A DNA stretch of 64,000 nt from Polynucleobacter finlandensis. GTDB lineage: Bacteria > Pseudomonadota > Gammaproteobacteria > Burkholderiales > Burkholderiaceae. Location: positions 186,001 to 250,000 of the forward strand of contig NZ_JACVPS010000002.1 in assembly GCF_018881755.1 (NCBI RefSeq). Direction: 5' to 3'. Positions 1 to 8,965 of this stretch are shown here, piece by piece. Position numbers and translations under genes: made by a program. Below the pieces are notes generated by a model. It was not told the origin of the DNA and searched no databases. It was given only the letters and a program-made list of their open reading frames with translations. Numbering within the stretch: position 1 is the stretch's first letter; each line of letters starts with the position of its first letter.

Positions 1-311
1 ACAAACCCGAATTCACGCCACACGTTGATACAGGCGACTTTATTGTTGTCATCAACTCTTCTAAGCTGCGTGTTACAGGCACAAAAGGCTTGAACAAAAT
101 TTATTACCGTCACAGCGGATACCCAGGTGGTATTAGCTCGACCAACTTCGACAAGATGCAAGACCGTTTCCCAGGTCGCGCTTTGGAGAAGGCTGTGAAG
201 GGTATGTTGCCAAAAGGCCCACTAGGTTACGCCATGATCAAGAAATTGAAAGTCTACGGCGACGCCAGTCATCCGCATGCGGCTCAACAGCCAAAAGCGT
301 TAGAGATTTAA
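1..311 (+). CDS. rplM: 50S ribosomal protein L13, 3' part (5' end outside window)
   Basis: This is the C-terminal part of ribosomal protein L13, an early-assembling protein of the large subunit. The frame is open from base 3 with no start codon in the window, so the gene begins upstream. The visible 102 codons carry L13 hallmarks: a VVIN segment, a [10 protein letters not shown] stretch, and the MLPKGPLG and LKVYGD motifs near the C-terminus. The stop is 9 bases before rpsI, which is the near-universal bacterial rplM-rpsI pair. The two are probably one transcript, ending at the hairpin downstream of rpsI. Confidence 0.97.
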   Translation, partial: KPEFTPHVDTGDFIVVINSSKLRVTGTKGLNKIYYRHSGYPGGISSTNFDKMQDRFPGRALEKAVKGMLPKGPLGYAMIKKLKVYGDASHPHAAQQPKALEI

Positions 312-320
312 GGAACCCAA

Positions 321-722
321 ATGGCTATTAATTACGGAAATTGGAATTACGGTACGGGTCGTCGCAAGAGTTCTGTTGCGCGCGTATTCATTAAATCTGG
401 CAAAGGTGAAATTATCGTTAACGGTAAGCCTATCGATGCTTATTTTGCTCGTGAAACATCACGCATGATCGCTCGTCAGCCTTTGGCTCTCACGGCCCAC
501 TTAACGACCTTTGATATCAAAGTAAACGTTTCTGGTGGCGGTGAAACTGGCCAAGCTGGTGCAGTTCGTCACGGCGTTACACGTGCATTGATCGACTACG
601 ACAACGCTTTGAAGCCAGCCCTGTCTAAAGCAGGCTTGGTTACTCGCGATGCTCGTGAAGTTGAGCGTAAAAAGGTTGGTCTGCACGGCGCGCGTCGTCG
701 TAAGCAGTTCAGCAAGCGCTAA
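321..722 (+). CDS. rpsI: 30S ribosomal protein S9
   Basis: Ribosomal protein S9 of the small subunit, whose basic C-terminal tail reaches the decoding region near the P-site tRNA. The 133-residue product is of normal length. It has the [12 protein letters not shown] start region, the [13 protein letters not shown] motif in the middle, and the terminal lysine/arginine-rich tail ending KQFSKR. The ATG follows an AAGGAA ribosome site in the short gap after rplM. It is the second gene of the rplM-rpsI operon and is followed by an intrinsic terminator. Confidence 0.98.
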   Translation: MAINYGNWNYGTGRRKSSVARVFIKSGKGEIIVNGKPIDAYFARETSRMIARQPLALTAHLTTFDIKVNVSGGGETGQAGAVRHGVTRALIDYDNALKPALSKAGLVTRDAREVERKKVGLHGARRRKQFSKR

Positions 723-748
723 TTTCTTTCAGTCGCTCAAGTTTTTCG

Positions 749-775
749 AAAGGGTCGCGCAAGCGGCCCTTTTTG
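749..775 (+). terminator. Intrinsic terminator of rplM-rpsI
   Basis: A 10-bp stem (bases 749-758 with 763-772, one G-T pair, GCAA loop) is followed by a T run, 27 bases after the rpsI stop. The shape is that of a Rho-independent terminator. Confidence 0.85.
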
Positions 776-777
776 TT

Positions 778-806
778 TCTACAATCGAGGTATTCAGAAA
801 TACAAT
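778..806 (+). promoter_or_regulatory. Possible sigma-70 promoter of argC
   Basis: TCTACA (4 of 6 matches to the -35 consensus) lies 17 bases before TACAAT (5 of 6 to -10), just after the rpsI terminator and 28 bases before the argC start. Found by eye and not scored. Confidence 0.35.
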
Positions 807-833
807 TCATAAGTCAGTATTTTGGAGAATGAC

Positions 834-1892
834 ATGATTAAGGTTGGCATCGTTGGCGGCACTGGTTATACCGGAGTGGAGTTGTTGCGTTTATTGGCGC
901 AACACCCAGAGGTAAAAATTCAGGCAATTACTTCTCGCACAGAAGCTGGCATGCCAGTAGCTGAGATGTTCCCATCTTTGCGTGGCCGTATCGATCTGAA
1001 GTTCTCCACTCCAGATGACGCCAAGTTAAATGAATGTGATGCGGTGTTCTTTGCCACGCCGCATGGTGTTGCCATGGCTCAAGCTAAGGAATTGTTGGCT
1101 GCAGGTGTGAAGATTTTGGATTTGGCTGCTGACTTCCGTTTGAAAGATGTTAAAGAATTTACTCAGTGGTATGGCATGGAGCATAGCTGCCCAGATATTT
1201 TGGCTGAAGCAGTTTATGGTTTGCCAGAAATAAATCGTGAGGCAATTAAAAAAGCGCGCGTTGTTGGTTTGGCTGGTTGCTACCCGACTTCCGTGCAATT
1301 AGGTCTTGCGCCCTTACTGTCGCCTAAGTCGACTGGCGGCAAGCAACTCATCGATGGCACCCATATTATTTCTGATTCAAAGTCGGGCACTTCTGGTGCT
1401 GGACGTAAGGCAGAGATCGGCACTTTACATTCTGAATCTAGCGATAACTTTAAGGCTTATGGCGTTAAAGGGCATCGTCATTTGCCGGAAATCGTACAAG
1501 GTTTAAAAGCGATTGCAGGCCATGATCAGATTGGTTTGACCTTTGTTCCGCATCTCACGCCGATGGTGAGAGGTATTCATTCGACTTTGTATGTGCGCTT
1601 AACAGAGGCTGGTATGGCTGTGGATTACCAAAAACTGTATGAGAACTTCTATAAAAACGAGCCTTTTGTTGATGTCATGCCAGCAGGTAGTCACCCAGAA
1701 ACGCGCTCTGTTAGGGGTAGCAATGGCATCAGAATTGCCATCCATCGGCCAGGCAATGGCGATACTGTGGTTATTTTGGTGGTTGAGGACAATTTAGTGA
1801 AGGGTGCTTCAGGTCAGGGTGTGCAGTGCATGAACTTGATGTTTGGCTTACCTGAAACAACTGGCCTGACCCAGATTGCCGTTTCTCCATAA
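834..1892 (+). CDS. argC: N-acetyl-gamma-glutamyl-phosphate reductase
   Basis: ArgC reduces N-acetylglutamyl phosphate to N-acetylglutamate semialdehyde with NADPH, the third step of arginine synthesis in the cytoplasm. The 352-residue product has the N-terminal nucleotide-binding loop GGTGYTG (residues 8-14) and the catalytic cysteine in AGCYPTS (Cys149). I chose the ATG at 834 because GGAG at 824-827 is correctly spaced for it. A TTG at 822 is in frame but would overlap that ribosome site. Length fits the long proteobacterial ArgC form. No other arg gene is adjacent, so it is probably its own transcript. Confidence 0.96.
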   Translation: MIKVGIVGGTGYTGVELLRLLAQHPEVKIQAITSRTEAGMPVAEMFPSLRGRIDLKFSTPDDAKLNECDAVFFATPHGVAMAQAKELLAAGVKILDLAADFRLKDVKEFTQWYGMEHSCPDILAEAVYGLPEINREAIKKARVVGLAGCYPTSVQLGLAPLLSPKSTGGKQLIDGTHIISDSKSGTSGAGRKAEIGTLHSESSDNFKAYGVKGHRHLPEIVQGLKAIAGHDQIGLTFVPHLTPMVRGIHSTLYVRLTEAGMAVDYQKLYENFYKNEPFVDVMPAGSHPETRSVRGSNGIRIAIHRPGNGDTVVILVVEDNLVKGASGQGVQCMNLMFGLPETTGLTQIAVSP

Positions 1893-1960
1893 AGCCCCTT
1901 CAGCAAACTAGGTATTAAAAGCCTAAAATAAGATATTGCCTTTTGATTTAGGAGTAAACC

Positions 1961-2335
1961 ATGACCCAAGTAGCCACACAGCCCGCACAAGATCTTGCTG
2001 AGCCACCAGTTCCATTGGTGTTTACGGATAGTGCTGCCGCAAAGGTTGCAGACCTGATTGCTGAAGAAGGCAATCCAGAGCTCAAGTTACGCGTATTTGT
2101 TCAAGGTGGTGGTTGTTCAGGCTTTCAATACGGCTTCACATTTGATGACGCCGTGAATGAAGATGACACTTTGTTTGAAAAGAATGGTGTTACTTTGTTG
2201 GTAGATTCAATGAGCTTCCAATATTTAGTTGGCGCTGAGATTGATTACAAAGAAGATATTAATGGCTCACAGTTTGTGATTAAGAATCCTAATGCTCAGA
2301 CCACTTGTGGTTGTGGCTCTTCTTTTTCAGCTTAA
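1961..2335 (+). CDS. erpA: Iron-sulfur cluster insertion protein ErpA
   Basis: A-type Fe-S carrier that receives clusters from the assembly scaffold and passes them to apo-proteins, including those of isoprenoid synthesis and respiration. The 124-residue product has the three conserved cysteines of the family: Cys52 in GGGCSG, and Cys116 and Cys118 in TCGCGSS close to the C-terminus. The N-terminal 20 residues are Ala/Pro-rich and variable, as is usual for betaproteobacterial ErpA. The ATG is preceded by AGGAG at 1950-1954. It converges on anmK with only about 20 bases between the stops. Confidence 0.95.
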   Translation: MTQVATQPAQDLAEPPVPLVFTDSAAAKVADLIAEEGNPELKLRVFVQGGGCSGFQYGFTFDDAVNEDDTLFEKNGVTLLVDSMSFQYLVGAEIDYKEDINGSQFVIKNPNAQTTCGCGSSFSA

Positions 2336-2356
2336 AGAGCAAATTAGGCGGTGCAA

Positions 2357-3487
2357 TTAAGCCGGGTAACAAGCACCTAGAATTCTAGGACCTTTCGCAC
2401 CCGTAACGGCTGGCAGATTTGCCGGCCGTTTTTCTTTGTGAGCCCAAGCAAGCCATGCAAAGGCTAGCCCCTCAACGAGTTGTGGATCAATACCGGCGCT
2501 CTCACTAGTAGCTATTTCCAAAGGCTGCTTGAATATATTTTGCGCCTTCACCTTTAGTAAATTCATCAAGGCATTATTTCTAGCGCCACCACCACAGACA
2601 ATCAGCTTCTGGGTTTGCGGGGCGTGAGATATCAGAGCATCTAAACAAGAGTGGGCGGTGAGATGTAACAAAGTGGCTTGCACATCTTCTGCATTGATAT
2701 TTTCAGCAGAAATTTTTTCACGCAACCAATCCAGATGAAAGTCATCGCGACCGGTACTCTTTGGAGGTACTTTTGCAAAGAATGGATCAGACAACATTTT
2801 GGCAAGCAACGCTGCATTGAGTTTGCCTTGCAATGCCCAAGCACCACTTTCATCAAAGGCATGCCCTTGCTGATCAGCAATCCAGGCATCCATCAACATA
2901 TTGCCAGGACCACAATCAAAACCAGTTACCTCACCCTTGCTTGGCAATAAGGTGAGATTAGCAATACCGCCAATATTTAAAATCGCTACATTTTCATGAG
3001 AGGAAAATTGTTGCGCATGAAAGGCTGGAACTAGAGGTGCACCATGACCACCAGCAGCGAGATCACGGCTTCTAAAGTCCGCGATGACGTCGATGCCTGT
3101 CTTTTCAGCCAAGAGGGCAGGATTGAGTGTTTGGTGGGTATAGGCTAAGTCGTCACCTAGGTAGGGTTGATGACGGATGGTTTGACCATGGGCACCGATA
3201 GCAGCGATATCGGCAGGCAGTAATTTCGCTTTTTCGAGTAATTGCTTCACTGCATCTGCATAAGCTAGGGCAAGTGCACACGCAGCCTGCTTCTCGCGAT
3301 GTAGCTCATCTGGCCCTGGACTTTGGAGCTCAAATAGGGCTTTGCGTAAGTCAGGTGAAAAAGGCTTGCTGACAGATGCTAGGGCGCCGGCCTCACCATT
3401 TGGGCCAATTTTGGCTAGAACAGCATCAATCCCATCTAGGCTGGTGCCAGACATCAGGCCAATGTAGAGGGAATGCGGTTTGTTCAT
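2357..3487 (-). CDS. anmK: Anhydro-N-acetylmuramic acid kinase
   Basis: AnmK hydrolyses the 1,6-anhydro bond of anhydroMurNAc released from peptidoglycan turnover and phosphorylates it to MurNAc-6-phosphate. The start region has the ATP-binding motif GLMSGTSLDGIDAV. A central region has GGIANLTLL and FDCGPGNMLMD, and CGGGARN lies near the C-terminus, all typical of the family. I used the ATG at 3487 rather than a longer in-frame extension to 3535, because the family motif starts immediately after it. The product has about 376 residues, the usual length. amgK and murU, which act later in the Pseudomonas-type recycling route, are 11-13 kb away. Confidence 0.95.
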   Translation of the reverse strand: MNKPHSLYIGLMSGTSLDGIDAVLAKIGPNGEAGALASVSKPFSPDLRKALFELQSPGPDELHREKQAACALALAYADAVKQLLEKAKLLPADIAAIGAHGQTIRHQPYLGDDLAYTHQTLNPALLAEKTGIDVIADFRSRDLAAGGHGAPLVPAFHAQQFSSHENVAILNIGGIANLTLLPSKGEVTGFDCGPGNMLMDAWIADQQGHAFDESGAWALQGKLNAALLAKMLSDPFFAKVPPKSTGRDDFHLDWLREKISAENINAEDVQATLLHLTAHSCLDALISHAPQTQKLIVCGGGARNNALMNLLKVKAQNIFKQPLEIATSESAGIDPQLVEGLAFAWLAWAHKEKRPANLPAVTGAKGPRILGACYPA

Positions 3488-3573
3488 GCGCTTATGGGCT
3501 TTGCTCTCAGGAATGCGACAATTATGCTTTAGCAATTTAAATACTAAATAACTGTATCAGCATCCGAATCAGC

Positions 3574-4806
3574 ATGACGGCTAAACCAGAACAAAAATAT
3601 CCTTTAACCCCTGAAGTCTTCGCAGCGCTGGAAGTCACCAAGCGTGGCTGTGATGAGCTGTTGGTGGAGGCCGACTGGGTCCAGAAGTTGGCTCGTAGCC
3701 AAGCCACAAAGACGCCTTTGCGGATTAAGTTGGGTTTAGATCCTACGGCGCCAGATATTCATCTGGGCCATACCGTTGTTCTCAATAAATTGCGTCAGTT
3801 ACAAGATTTAGGGCATACCGTTATTTTCTTGATCGGTGATTTCACCAGCATGATTGGCGATCCATCCGGTCGCAATGCCACTCGTCCTCCATTGACCGCA
3901 GAAGAGATTGCCGTCAATGCAGAAACTTACTATCGTCAAGCGAGCATGGTGCTGGATCCTGCAAAAACCGAAGTGCGTTACAACAGCGAGTGGTGTGATC
4001 CGCTAGGTGCGCGCGGCATGATTCAGTTGGCTGCAAAACATACGGTTGCTCGAATGTTAGAGCGCGATGATTTTACGAAGCGTTATCGCAGTGGTGTACC
4101 GATTTCGATTCATGAGTTTTTATATCCCTTGATGCAGGGCTATGACTCAGTTGCCCTGAAGAGTGATTTGGAGCTTGGCGGTACCGATCAAAAATTTAAT
4201 CTCTTAGTTGGGCGTGAGCTTCAACGTGAATATGGCCAAGAGCCTCAATGTATTCTGACGATGCCACTTTTGGTTGGCTTGGATGGCGTTGAGAAGATGA
4301 GTAAGTCCAAAGGCAATTACATTGGCATCAGCGAGCCTGCTAGTGAGATGTTTGGCAAGCTCATGAGTATCTCTGATGACTTAATGTGGGATTACTTCAC
4401 ATTGCTGTCATTCCGCCCAATGGCAGAGATTGATCTCATGAAGCAAGAAGTCGCTGCCGGCCGTAATCCGCGTGACTGCAAAGTATTGCTCGCCCAAGAA
4501 ATCATTGCTCGTTTCCATTCTCAAGCTGCTGCGGAGAAAGCCTTAGAAGACTTTAATCACCGTGCCAAAGGCGGTATTCCTGACGATATTCCTGAAGTGA
4601 ATTTATCTGGTGCTCCAATGGGCATTGCAAACTTCCTTAAGGCTGCCGGTCTTACACCATCAACATCAGAAGCCAATCGCAACATTGAACAAAATGGTGT
4701 GAAGATTGATGGCGTCACGATTGCGGACAAACAAGTCAAGGTTGAAGCTGGCACTTACGTAGTGCAAGTGGGTAAGCGCCGCTTTGCTAAGGTAAATCTG
4801 ACTTAG
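3574..4806 (+). CDS. tyrS: Tyrosine--tRNA ligase
   Basis: Class I aminoacyl-tRNA synthetase that charges tRNA-Tyr. The HIGH-type motif is HLGH (residues 63-66) and the KMSKS loop is intact (residues 241-245). A C-terminal S4-like RNA-binding domain covers roughly residues 340-405. At 410 residues it is the TyrRS form common in proteobacteria that lack the E. coli-type enzyme. It starts 86 bases from the divergent anmK start and converges with a small membrane-protein gene. Confidence 0.97.
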   Translation: MTAKPEQKYPLTPEVFAALEVTKRGCDELLVEADWVQKLARSQATKTPLRIKLGLDPTAPDIHLGHTVVLNKLRQLQDLGHTVIFLIGDFTSMIGDPSGRNATRPPLTAEEIAVNAETYYRQASMVLDPAKTEVRYNSEWCDPLGARGMIQLAAKHTVARMLERDDFTKRYRSGVPISIHEFLYPLMQGYDSVALKSDLELGGTDQKFNLLVGRELQREYGQEPQCILTMPLLVGLDGVEKMSKSKGNYIGISEPASEMFGKLMSISDDLMWDYFTLLSFRPMAEIDLMKQEVAAGRNPRDCKVLLAQEIIARFHSQAAAEKALEDFNHRAKGGIPDDIPEVNLSGAPMGIANFLKAAGLTPSTSEANRNIEQNGVKIDGVTIADKQVKVEAGTYVVQVGKRRFAKVNLT

Positions 4807-4814
4807 TCACACTT

Positions 4815-5288
4815 TTAGTACAGGAAGCCATGGGCTCCTAAGACTGAAACAAAGATGGTGGCAAGACTGAGGATAAAGATAATCCAATGAACGATTGCGG
4901 TTTTGCGAAGATTCATGATGGATCCATGGTCTTTAACAATGCGCCCATGATTTTTAAACAAAAACGGCTCAATGATAAAAAGTGCAAAGGCAAACATCAG
5001 CCAGAGTAAAACCATGGCGTGCATCCAGAAATACTGAATTTGCGTAAATCGATCCCAGGTATTTAATGCGTAGACCATATAAAGGCCGCTGAGACCAGCC
5101 AATACAACAGCAAATCTAGCAATGAAAGCAAAGCGGTTTTCAATCACATGAAATATCGATAGTTGCTGCTTTTCATGAGCAAAACGCCGAATTGTGGGTA
5201 TGAGGACGGCAGTGACAAAGGCTACGCCCCCAATCCAGATGACTATGCTCAGGATGTGAATTGCACGTGCAATGGTTAAATTATTCAT
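4815..5288 (-). CDS. Small four-helix membrane protein, CopD-like
   Basis: Predicted inner-membrane protein of about 157 residues with four hydrophobic segments: a first helix with IHILSIVIWIGGVAF, then segments near residues 55-75, 85-110 and 130-155. The His-(x)n-Trp-Gly-Gly pattern of helix 1 resembles CopD and the related small heme- or copper-associated membrane proteins. No neighbour suggests a copper role, so the function is inferred weakly. The ATG at 5288 puts the start directly before the first helix. A 13-residue extension to 5327 is in frame but reads as hydrophilic leader. It is divergent from the flavoprotein gene at 5427. Confidence 0.7.
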   Translation of the reverse strand: MNNLTIARAIHILSIVIWIGGVAFVTAVLIPTIRRFAHEKQQLSIFHVIENRFAFIARFAVVLAGLSGLYMVYALNTWDRFTQIQYFWMHAMVLLWLMFAFALFIIEPFLFKNHGRIVKDHGSIMNLRKTAIVHWIIFILSLATIFVSVLGAHGFLY

Positions 5289-5352
5289 AGGTATTTCATT
5301 ACCCTCTGGCCCTAAGTACCCGTGCAATAAGCACTTTTCAGAATTGGCTCTA

Positions 5353-5382
5353 TTAACAGGGCTAATAGATGTATTCTATATA
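5353..5382 (+). promoter_or_regulatory. Candidate promoter of the nitronate-monooxygenase-like gene
   Basis: TTAACA (5353-5358) and TATATA (5377-5382) are separated by 18 bases, close to the sigma-70 pattern. A palindrome begins two bases after the -10 element, which would place an operator at the transcription start. Confidence 0.4.
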
Positions 5383-5383
5383 G

Positions 5384-5404
5384 ATCCTATGTAAGAAATA
5401 GGAT
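5384..5404. promoter_or_regulatory. Perfect inverted repeat, candidate operator
   Basis: ATCCTAT at 5384-5390 and ATAGGAT at 5398-5404 form a perfect 7-bp inverted repeat around a 7-base spacer. It lies directly downstream of a -10-like element and 22 bases before the start at 5427. Size and position fit a dimeric repressor site. No regulator gene is adjacent. Confidence 0.45.
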
Positions 5405-5426
5405 TATTTAGTTCAAAAAGGTATTA

Positions 5427-6683
5427 ATGAAACGCGTTGATGATTTTCGCTTGAAGTTTGGCAAAAAAGAGCTGGTACCCATCATGGTGGGCGGCATGGG
5501 CGTTGATATATCGACTGCGGAATTGGCTTTAGAGGCGGCAAGATTAGGAGGCGTAGGACATATTTCTGATGCCATGGTTCCTGATGTATCCGATAAACGC
5601 TTTGACACCACATACGTCAAAGATAAAACCAAGTTTTATAAATACAATATTTTAAATTCTGATAAATCCGTTGTTCAGTTTGACCTTGGATTACTAGCAG
5701 AAGCAACAAAAAACCACGTTGGCGCAACCATGGAAGCAAAGCGTGGCGAAGGATTGATCTTCGTTAACTGCATGGAAAAGTTGACGATGAATGGCCCTCG
5801 TGAAACTTTGCGTGTGCGCATGACTTCAGCACTCGATGCTGGTGTCGACGGCATTACATTGAGTGCAGGTTTGCATTTAGGTTCTTTTGCCCTAATAGAA
5901 GATCACCCAAGATTTCGGGATGCTAAGTTAGGGATCATCGTATCGTCGGTGCGCGCTTTGCAAATTTTCTTACGCAAAAACGCCAGACTCAACCGCTTCC
6001 CGGATTACATTGTGATCGAAGGCCCCTTAGCTGGAGGCCACCTCGGCTTTGGAGATGATTGGGCGCAATACGACTTAGCAACGATTGTTGCTGAAGTAGT
6101 TGCCTACCTCAAAGCCGAGCAATTGGATATTCCGATTATTGCTGCCGGCGGCATTTTTACTGGAAGTGATGCAGTTTCCTTCTTGGAGAATGGTTCTGCA
6201 GCAGTTCAAGTCGCCACACGTTTCACAGTGTCCGAGGAATGCGGCTTGCCATACAAAGTGAAGCAGGAATACTTCAAAGCAAGTGAGCAAGACATTGAAG
6301 TGAATAATGTTTCGCCAACCGGCTACCCAATGCGTATGTTGAAAAGTTCACCAGCAATTGGTTCGGGTATACGACCAGGCTGTGAATCCTATGGATATTT
6401 GTTGGATGGGGCTGGTAACTGTGCCTACATTACCGCCTTCAACCGGGAGCTTGCAATCCATCCTGATGGTAAAAATATTTCCGTTAAAGATAAAACTTGC
6501 TTATGTACCCATATGAGTAATTTCAATTGCTGGACTTGCGGTCACTATACATACCGACTTAAGGACACAAGTCATCGATTGGATGATGGTAATTATCAAA
6601 TCTTAAGTGCGGAACACATCTTTAAAGATTATCAGTACAGCGTTGACCATAAGCTAGCATTGCCAGAGGCACTGATCACCTAG
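5427..6683 (+). CDS. Nitronate monooxygenase-family flavoprotein with Cys-rich C-terminal tail
   Basis: A 418-residue TIM-barrel protein of the nitronate monooxygenase / 2-nitropropane dioxygenase superfamily, which binds FMN. Visible family features are the N-terminal PIMVGGMGVDIST segment, the phosphate-binding GPLAGGHLGFG region, and the IIAAGGIFTGSDAV stretch followed by VQVATRF. What is unusual is the C-terminal extension after about residue 345. It has Cys358, Cys360, Cys368 and Cys371 (C-x-C-x7-C-x2-C), plus two more cysteines shortly upstream, an arrangement that could hold a metal or Fe-S cluster. True nitronate oxidation cannot be assumed, because this superfamily also contains enoyl reductases and unknowns. 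It has its own promoter region with a palindrome. Confidence 0.8.
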   Translation: MKRVDDFRLKFGKKELVPIMVGGMGVDISTAELALEAARLGGVGHISDAMVPDVSDKRFDTTYVKDKTKFYKYNILNSDKSVVQFDLGLLAEATKNHVGATMEAKRGEGLIFVNCMEKLTMNGPRETLRVRMTSALDAGVDGITLSAGLHLGSFALIEDHPRFRDAKLGIIVSSVRALQIFLRKNARLNRFPDYIVIEGPLAGGHLGFGDDWAQYDLATIVAEVVAYLKAEQLDIPIIAAGGIFTGSDAVSFLENGSAAVQVATRFTVSEECGLPYKVKQEYFKASEQDIEVNNVSPTGYPMRMLKSSPAIGSGIRPGCESYGYLLDGAGNCAYITAFNRELAIHPDGKNISVKDKTCLCTHMSNFNCWTCGHYTYRLKDTSHRLDDGNYQILSAEHIFKDYQYSVDHKLALPEALIT

Positions 6684-6688
6684 ACGTA

Positions 6689-7765
6689 TTAACTCAGTAG
6701 ATCTGGGTTGTTTGATCCGCTGGGTGGCGTTAAGCCAAAGTGTTCATAAGCCTGACGTGTTGCCACTCGCCCGCGCGAGGTGCGCTGCAGGTAGCCTTGC
6801 TGAATCAGATAAGGCTCTAAGACATCTTCAATGGTGTCACGTTCTTCACCAATCGCAGCCGCCAAGTTATCAATGCCGACTGGGCCGCCATCAAACTTAT
6901 GCAAGATTGCTTCGAGTAGTTTTCGATCCATCACATCAAAACCGCTTGGATCAACATCGAGCATTTTTAATGCCGCGTCAGCCATAGCCTTGGTAATGGT
7001 GCCATTGCCTTTGACTTCTGCATAGTCACGCACGCGACGCAATAATCGATTGGCGATACGCGGAGTGCCACGTGCGCGTTTAGCTATTTCGACCGAACCT
7101 TCGGGATCAATATCCGCCTTCAGAAGATTGGCGGAGCGATTAATGATCTTGGTAAGCTCTTCAGTAGTGTAGAACTCGAGTCTTGCCACAATGCCAAAGC
7201 GATCACGCAATGGATTGGTGAGCATGCCAGCACGGGTGGTGGCACCAATCAAGGTAAATGGTTTGAGATCAATCTTGACGCTACGCGCAGCAGGACCTTC
7301 GCCAATCATGATGTCCAGGCTGTAATCCTCAAGCGCTGGGTAGAGAATCTCTTCAACCACTGGAGACAGGCGATGAATCTCATCAATGAACAGAACGTCG
7401 TTAGTCTCTAGATTAGTTAGTAGGGCGGCAAGATCGCCCGGCCTATCCAATACAGGGCCACTCGTTTGGCGTAGATTGACACCGAGTTCACGAGCGATGA
7501 TGTGAGCCAAGGTGGTTTTGCCAAGCCCTGGAGGCCCGAATAACAATACGTGATCTAGTGCTTCTTGACGCGCTCTGGTGGCGCTAATAAAAATTTCTAA
7601 TTGGGCGCGAGCTTTAGTTTGGCCAACATACTCATCAAGCTGCTTGGGGCGCAAGGCTCTTTCAAAAACGGCCTCAGCATTGCCTGCTGCGCCACTGACA
7701 ATACGATCATTACCTTCCGGTAAATCTTCAGGAATCGAACTAAGGTCTTCTGTATGTATCGCCAT
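6689..7765 (-). CDS. ruvB: Holliday junction branch migration ATPase RuvB
   Basis: AAA+ motor of the RuvABC complex that drives branch migration of Holliday junctions. Walker A is GPPGLGKTT (residues 77-85) and Walker B ends in DEIH (128-131). The arginine-finger region GATTRAG and the C-terminal winged-helix domain follow. At 358 residues the length is normal, with a slightly long N-terminus. It is last in the ruvC-ruvA-ruvB order, 42 bases after ruvA. No LexA box was seen in front of this group. Confidence 0.98.
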   Translation of the reverse strand: MAIHTEDLSSIPEDLPEGNDRIVSGAAGNAEAVFERALRPKQLDEYVGQTKARAQLEIFISATRARQEALDHVLLFGPPGLGKTTLAHIIARELGVNLRQTSGPVLDRPGDLAALLTNLETNDVLFIDEIHRLSPVVEEILYPALEDYSLDIMIGEGPAARSVKIDLKPFTLIGATTRAGMLTNPLRDRFGIVARLEFYTTEELTKIINRSANLLKADIDPEGSVEIAKRARGTPRIANRLLRRVRDYAEVKGNGTITKAMADAALKMLDVDPSGFDVMDRKLLEAILHKFDGGPVGIDNLAAAIGEERDTIEDVLEPYLIQQGYLQRTSRGRVATRQAYEHFGLTPPSGSNNPDLLS

Positions 7766-7807
7766 ACTGCAAGTGTAGTGGTGTTTGGTTTAGTGGGGTA
7801 TGTCTGA

Positions 7808-8386
7808 TTAAGACTTGGAAAGATACTTTAAGCCCATCCGAATACCATCTGAAACCGTGCTATCGGGAGGAATCTGTTTGAGGGCTAAAAGCGCTTCTTT
7901 TTCTGAATAGCCCAGAGCCAAGAGTGCTTGCAAGATTTCGCTGCTGGCTTCTATGACTTGGGGCTTGCCAGTAATTCCTAAATCTGGCGCAAGCTTACCT
8001 TTGAGTTCTAGACAAAGGCGTTCAGCCGTTTTCTTGCCGATGCCAGGCACCTGAGTCAGGCGTCCTGCTTCTTGTAAGGCAATCGCTTGCGCTAGTTCGT
8101 TGACGCTCATGCCTGACAGGACTGCTAATGCAGTGCGTGAGCCCACTCCACTGATCTTAATGAGTTGTCTGAAGGCTTCGCGCTCAGTTTCTGTAGCAAA
8201 GCCAAAGAGTTGTTGCGCGTCCTCTCGCACCTGGAAATGGGTGAGCAGGGTAATTTTTTGATTAACTTCGGGCAGTTGATACAAGGTACTCATGGGCACA
8301 TCAATCTCATAGCCAACGCCTTGGCAATCAACCAAGAGGCGCGGCGGGTGAATTGAAACGAGAGTGCCTTGAATGCGACCAATCAT
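7808..8386 (-). CDS. ruvA: Holliday junction DNA helicase subunit RuvA
   Basis: RuvA binds the four-way junction as a tetramer and loads RuvB. The 192-residue product begins MIGRIQGTL, has an OB-fold domain, and has the paired helix-hairpin-helix motifs ([10 protein letters not shown] and [12 protein letters not shown]). A C-terminal RuvB-binding domain starts near residue 145. It sits between ruvC and ruvB on the same strand, 28 bases after ruvC. Confidence 0.97.
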   Translation of the reverse strand: MIGRIQGTLVSIHPPRLLVDCQGVGYEIDVPMSTLYQLPEVNQKITLLTHFQVREDAQQLFGFATETEREAFRQLIKISGVGSRTALAVLSGMSVNELAQAIALQEAGRLTQVPGIGKKTAERLCLELKGKLAPDLGITGKPQVIEASSEILQALLALGYSEKEALLALKQIPPDSTVSDGIRMGLKYLSKS

Positions 8387-8414
8387 ATGAAGATCTTAAC
8401 CTGTTTAGATATTT

Positions 8415-8933
8415 TTATTTGCTACGTTTCTTAGGCGCAAGTGCAGCGGTAATCGCTGGCGATATTTGCGCATGATGTGCGGCGCAGATGGCAACCCCTA
8501 AAGCATCCGAGGCATCTGTTCCTGGGGCACGATTTAATCTCAACAAACGTTTGACCATTTCTTGAACCTGAGGCTTGGCTGCGCGACCCGTACCTACAAT
8601 GGATTGTTTGACACGTAACGCGCTGTATTCGGCAACGGATAGCTTGTCGGACACCAGGGCGGCAATCACTGCGCCTCTAGCCTGACCCAGCATTAAGGTA
8701 GAGCGGGGATTAACGTTAAGGAAAACCTCTTCGATGGCAGCTGCTTCTGGGTGATAGGTTTCGAGTACCTCTTTAACGCCAGCATAGAGTGCACCAAGAC
8801 GCTCTGGCAGACCCTTAGCGGGGTCGCCACTCTCAATCGTTCCAGAAGCAACGTACGTCAACTTTTGGCCGTCAACATCGATCACGCCAAAACCAGTTGT
8901 TCGTAAACCTGGGTCGATTCCTATCCAGCGCAT
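8415..8933 (-). CDS. ruvC: Crossover junction endodeoxyribonuclease RuvC
   Basis: RuvC resolves Holliday junctions by symmetric cleavage. The four acidic metal ligands of the RNase H-like fold are visible: Asp7 in IGIDPGL, Glu68/Glu69 in the AAIEE segment, and Asp140 and Asp143 in TDASDALG. The 172-residue length is normal. It follows purH by 32 bases, the arrangement found in many Burkholderiales, so ruvCAB may be co-transcribed with purH, fis and dusB. Confidence 0.97.
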   Translation of the reverse strand: MRWIGIDPGLRTTGFGVIDVDGQKLTYVASGTIESGDPAKGLPERLGALYAGVKEVLETYHPEAAAIEEVFLNVNPRSTLMLGQARGAVIAALVSDKLSVAEYSALRVKQSIVGTGRAAKPQVQEMVKRLLRLNRAPGTDASDALGVAICAAHHAQISPAITAALAPKKRSK

Positions 8934-8965
8934 GAGTAATCTGAGTCTCTTGATCTACTTTTTGT

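Noticed and set aside
501..686. Reverse-strand reading frame inside rpsI, and the similar frames inside most other genes
   Set aside because: They lie wholly within well-identified genes, have no ribosome site or family resemblance, and are by-products of codon composition.
822..833. Longer argC starting at TTG 822
   Set aside because: The GGAG at 824-827 is the ribosome site for the ATG at 834, and the shorter start gives the conserved N-terminus.
3488..3535. N-terminal extension of anmK
   Set aside because: The extra 16 residues are not part of the family and the ATG at 3487 leads directly into the conserved motif.
8934..8965. LexA box ahead of ruvC-ruvA-ruvB
   Set aside because: No CTGT-N8-ACAG motif is visible here or in the short gaps before ruvA and ruvB.
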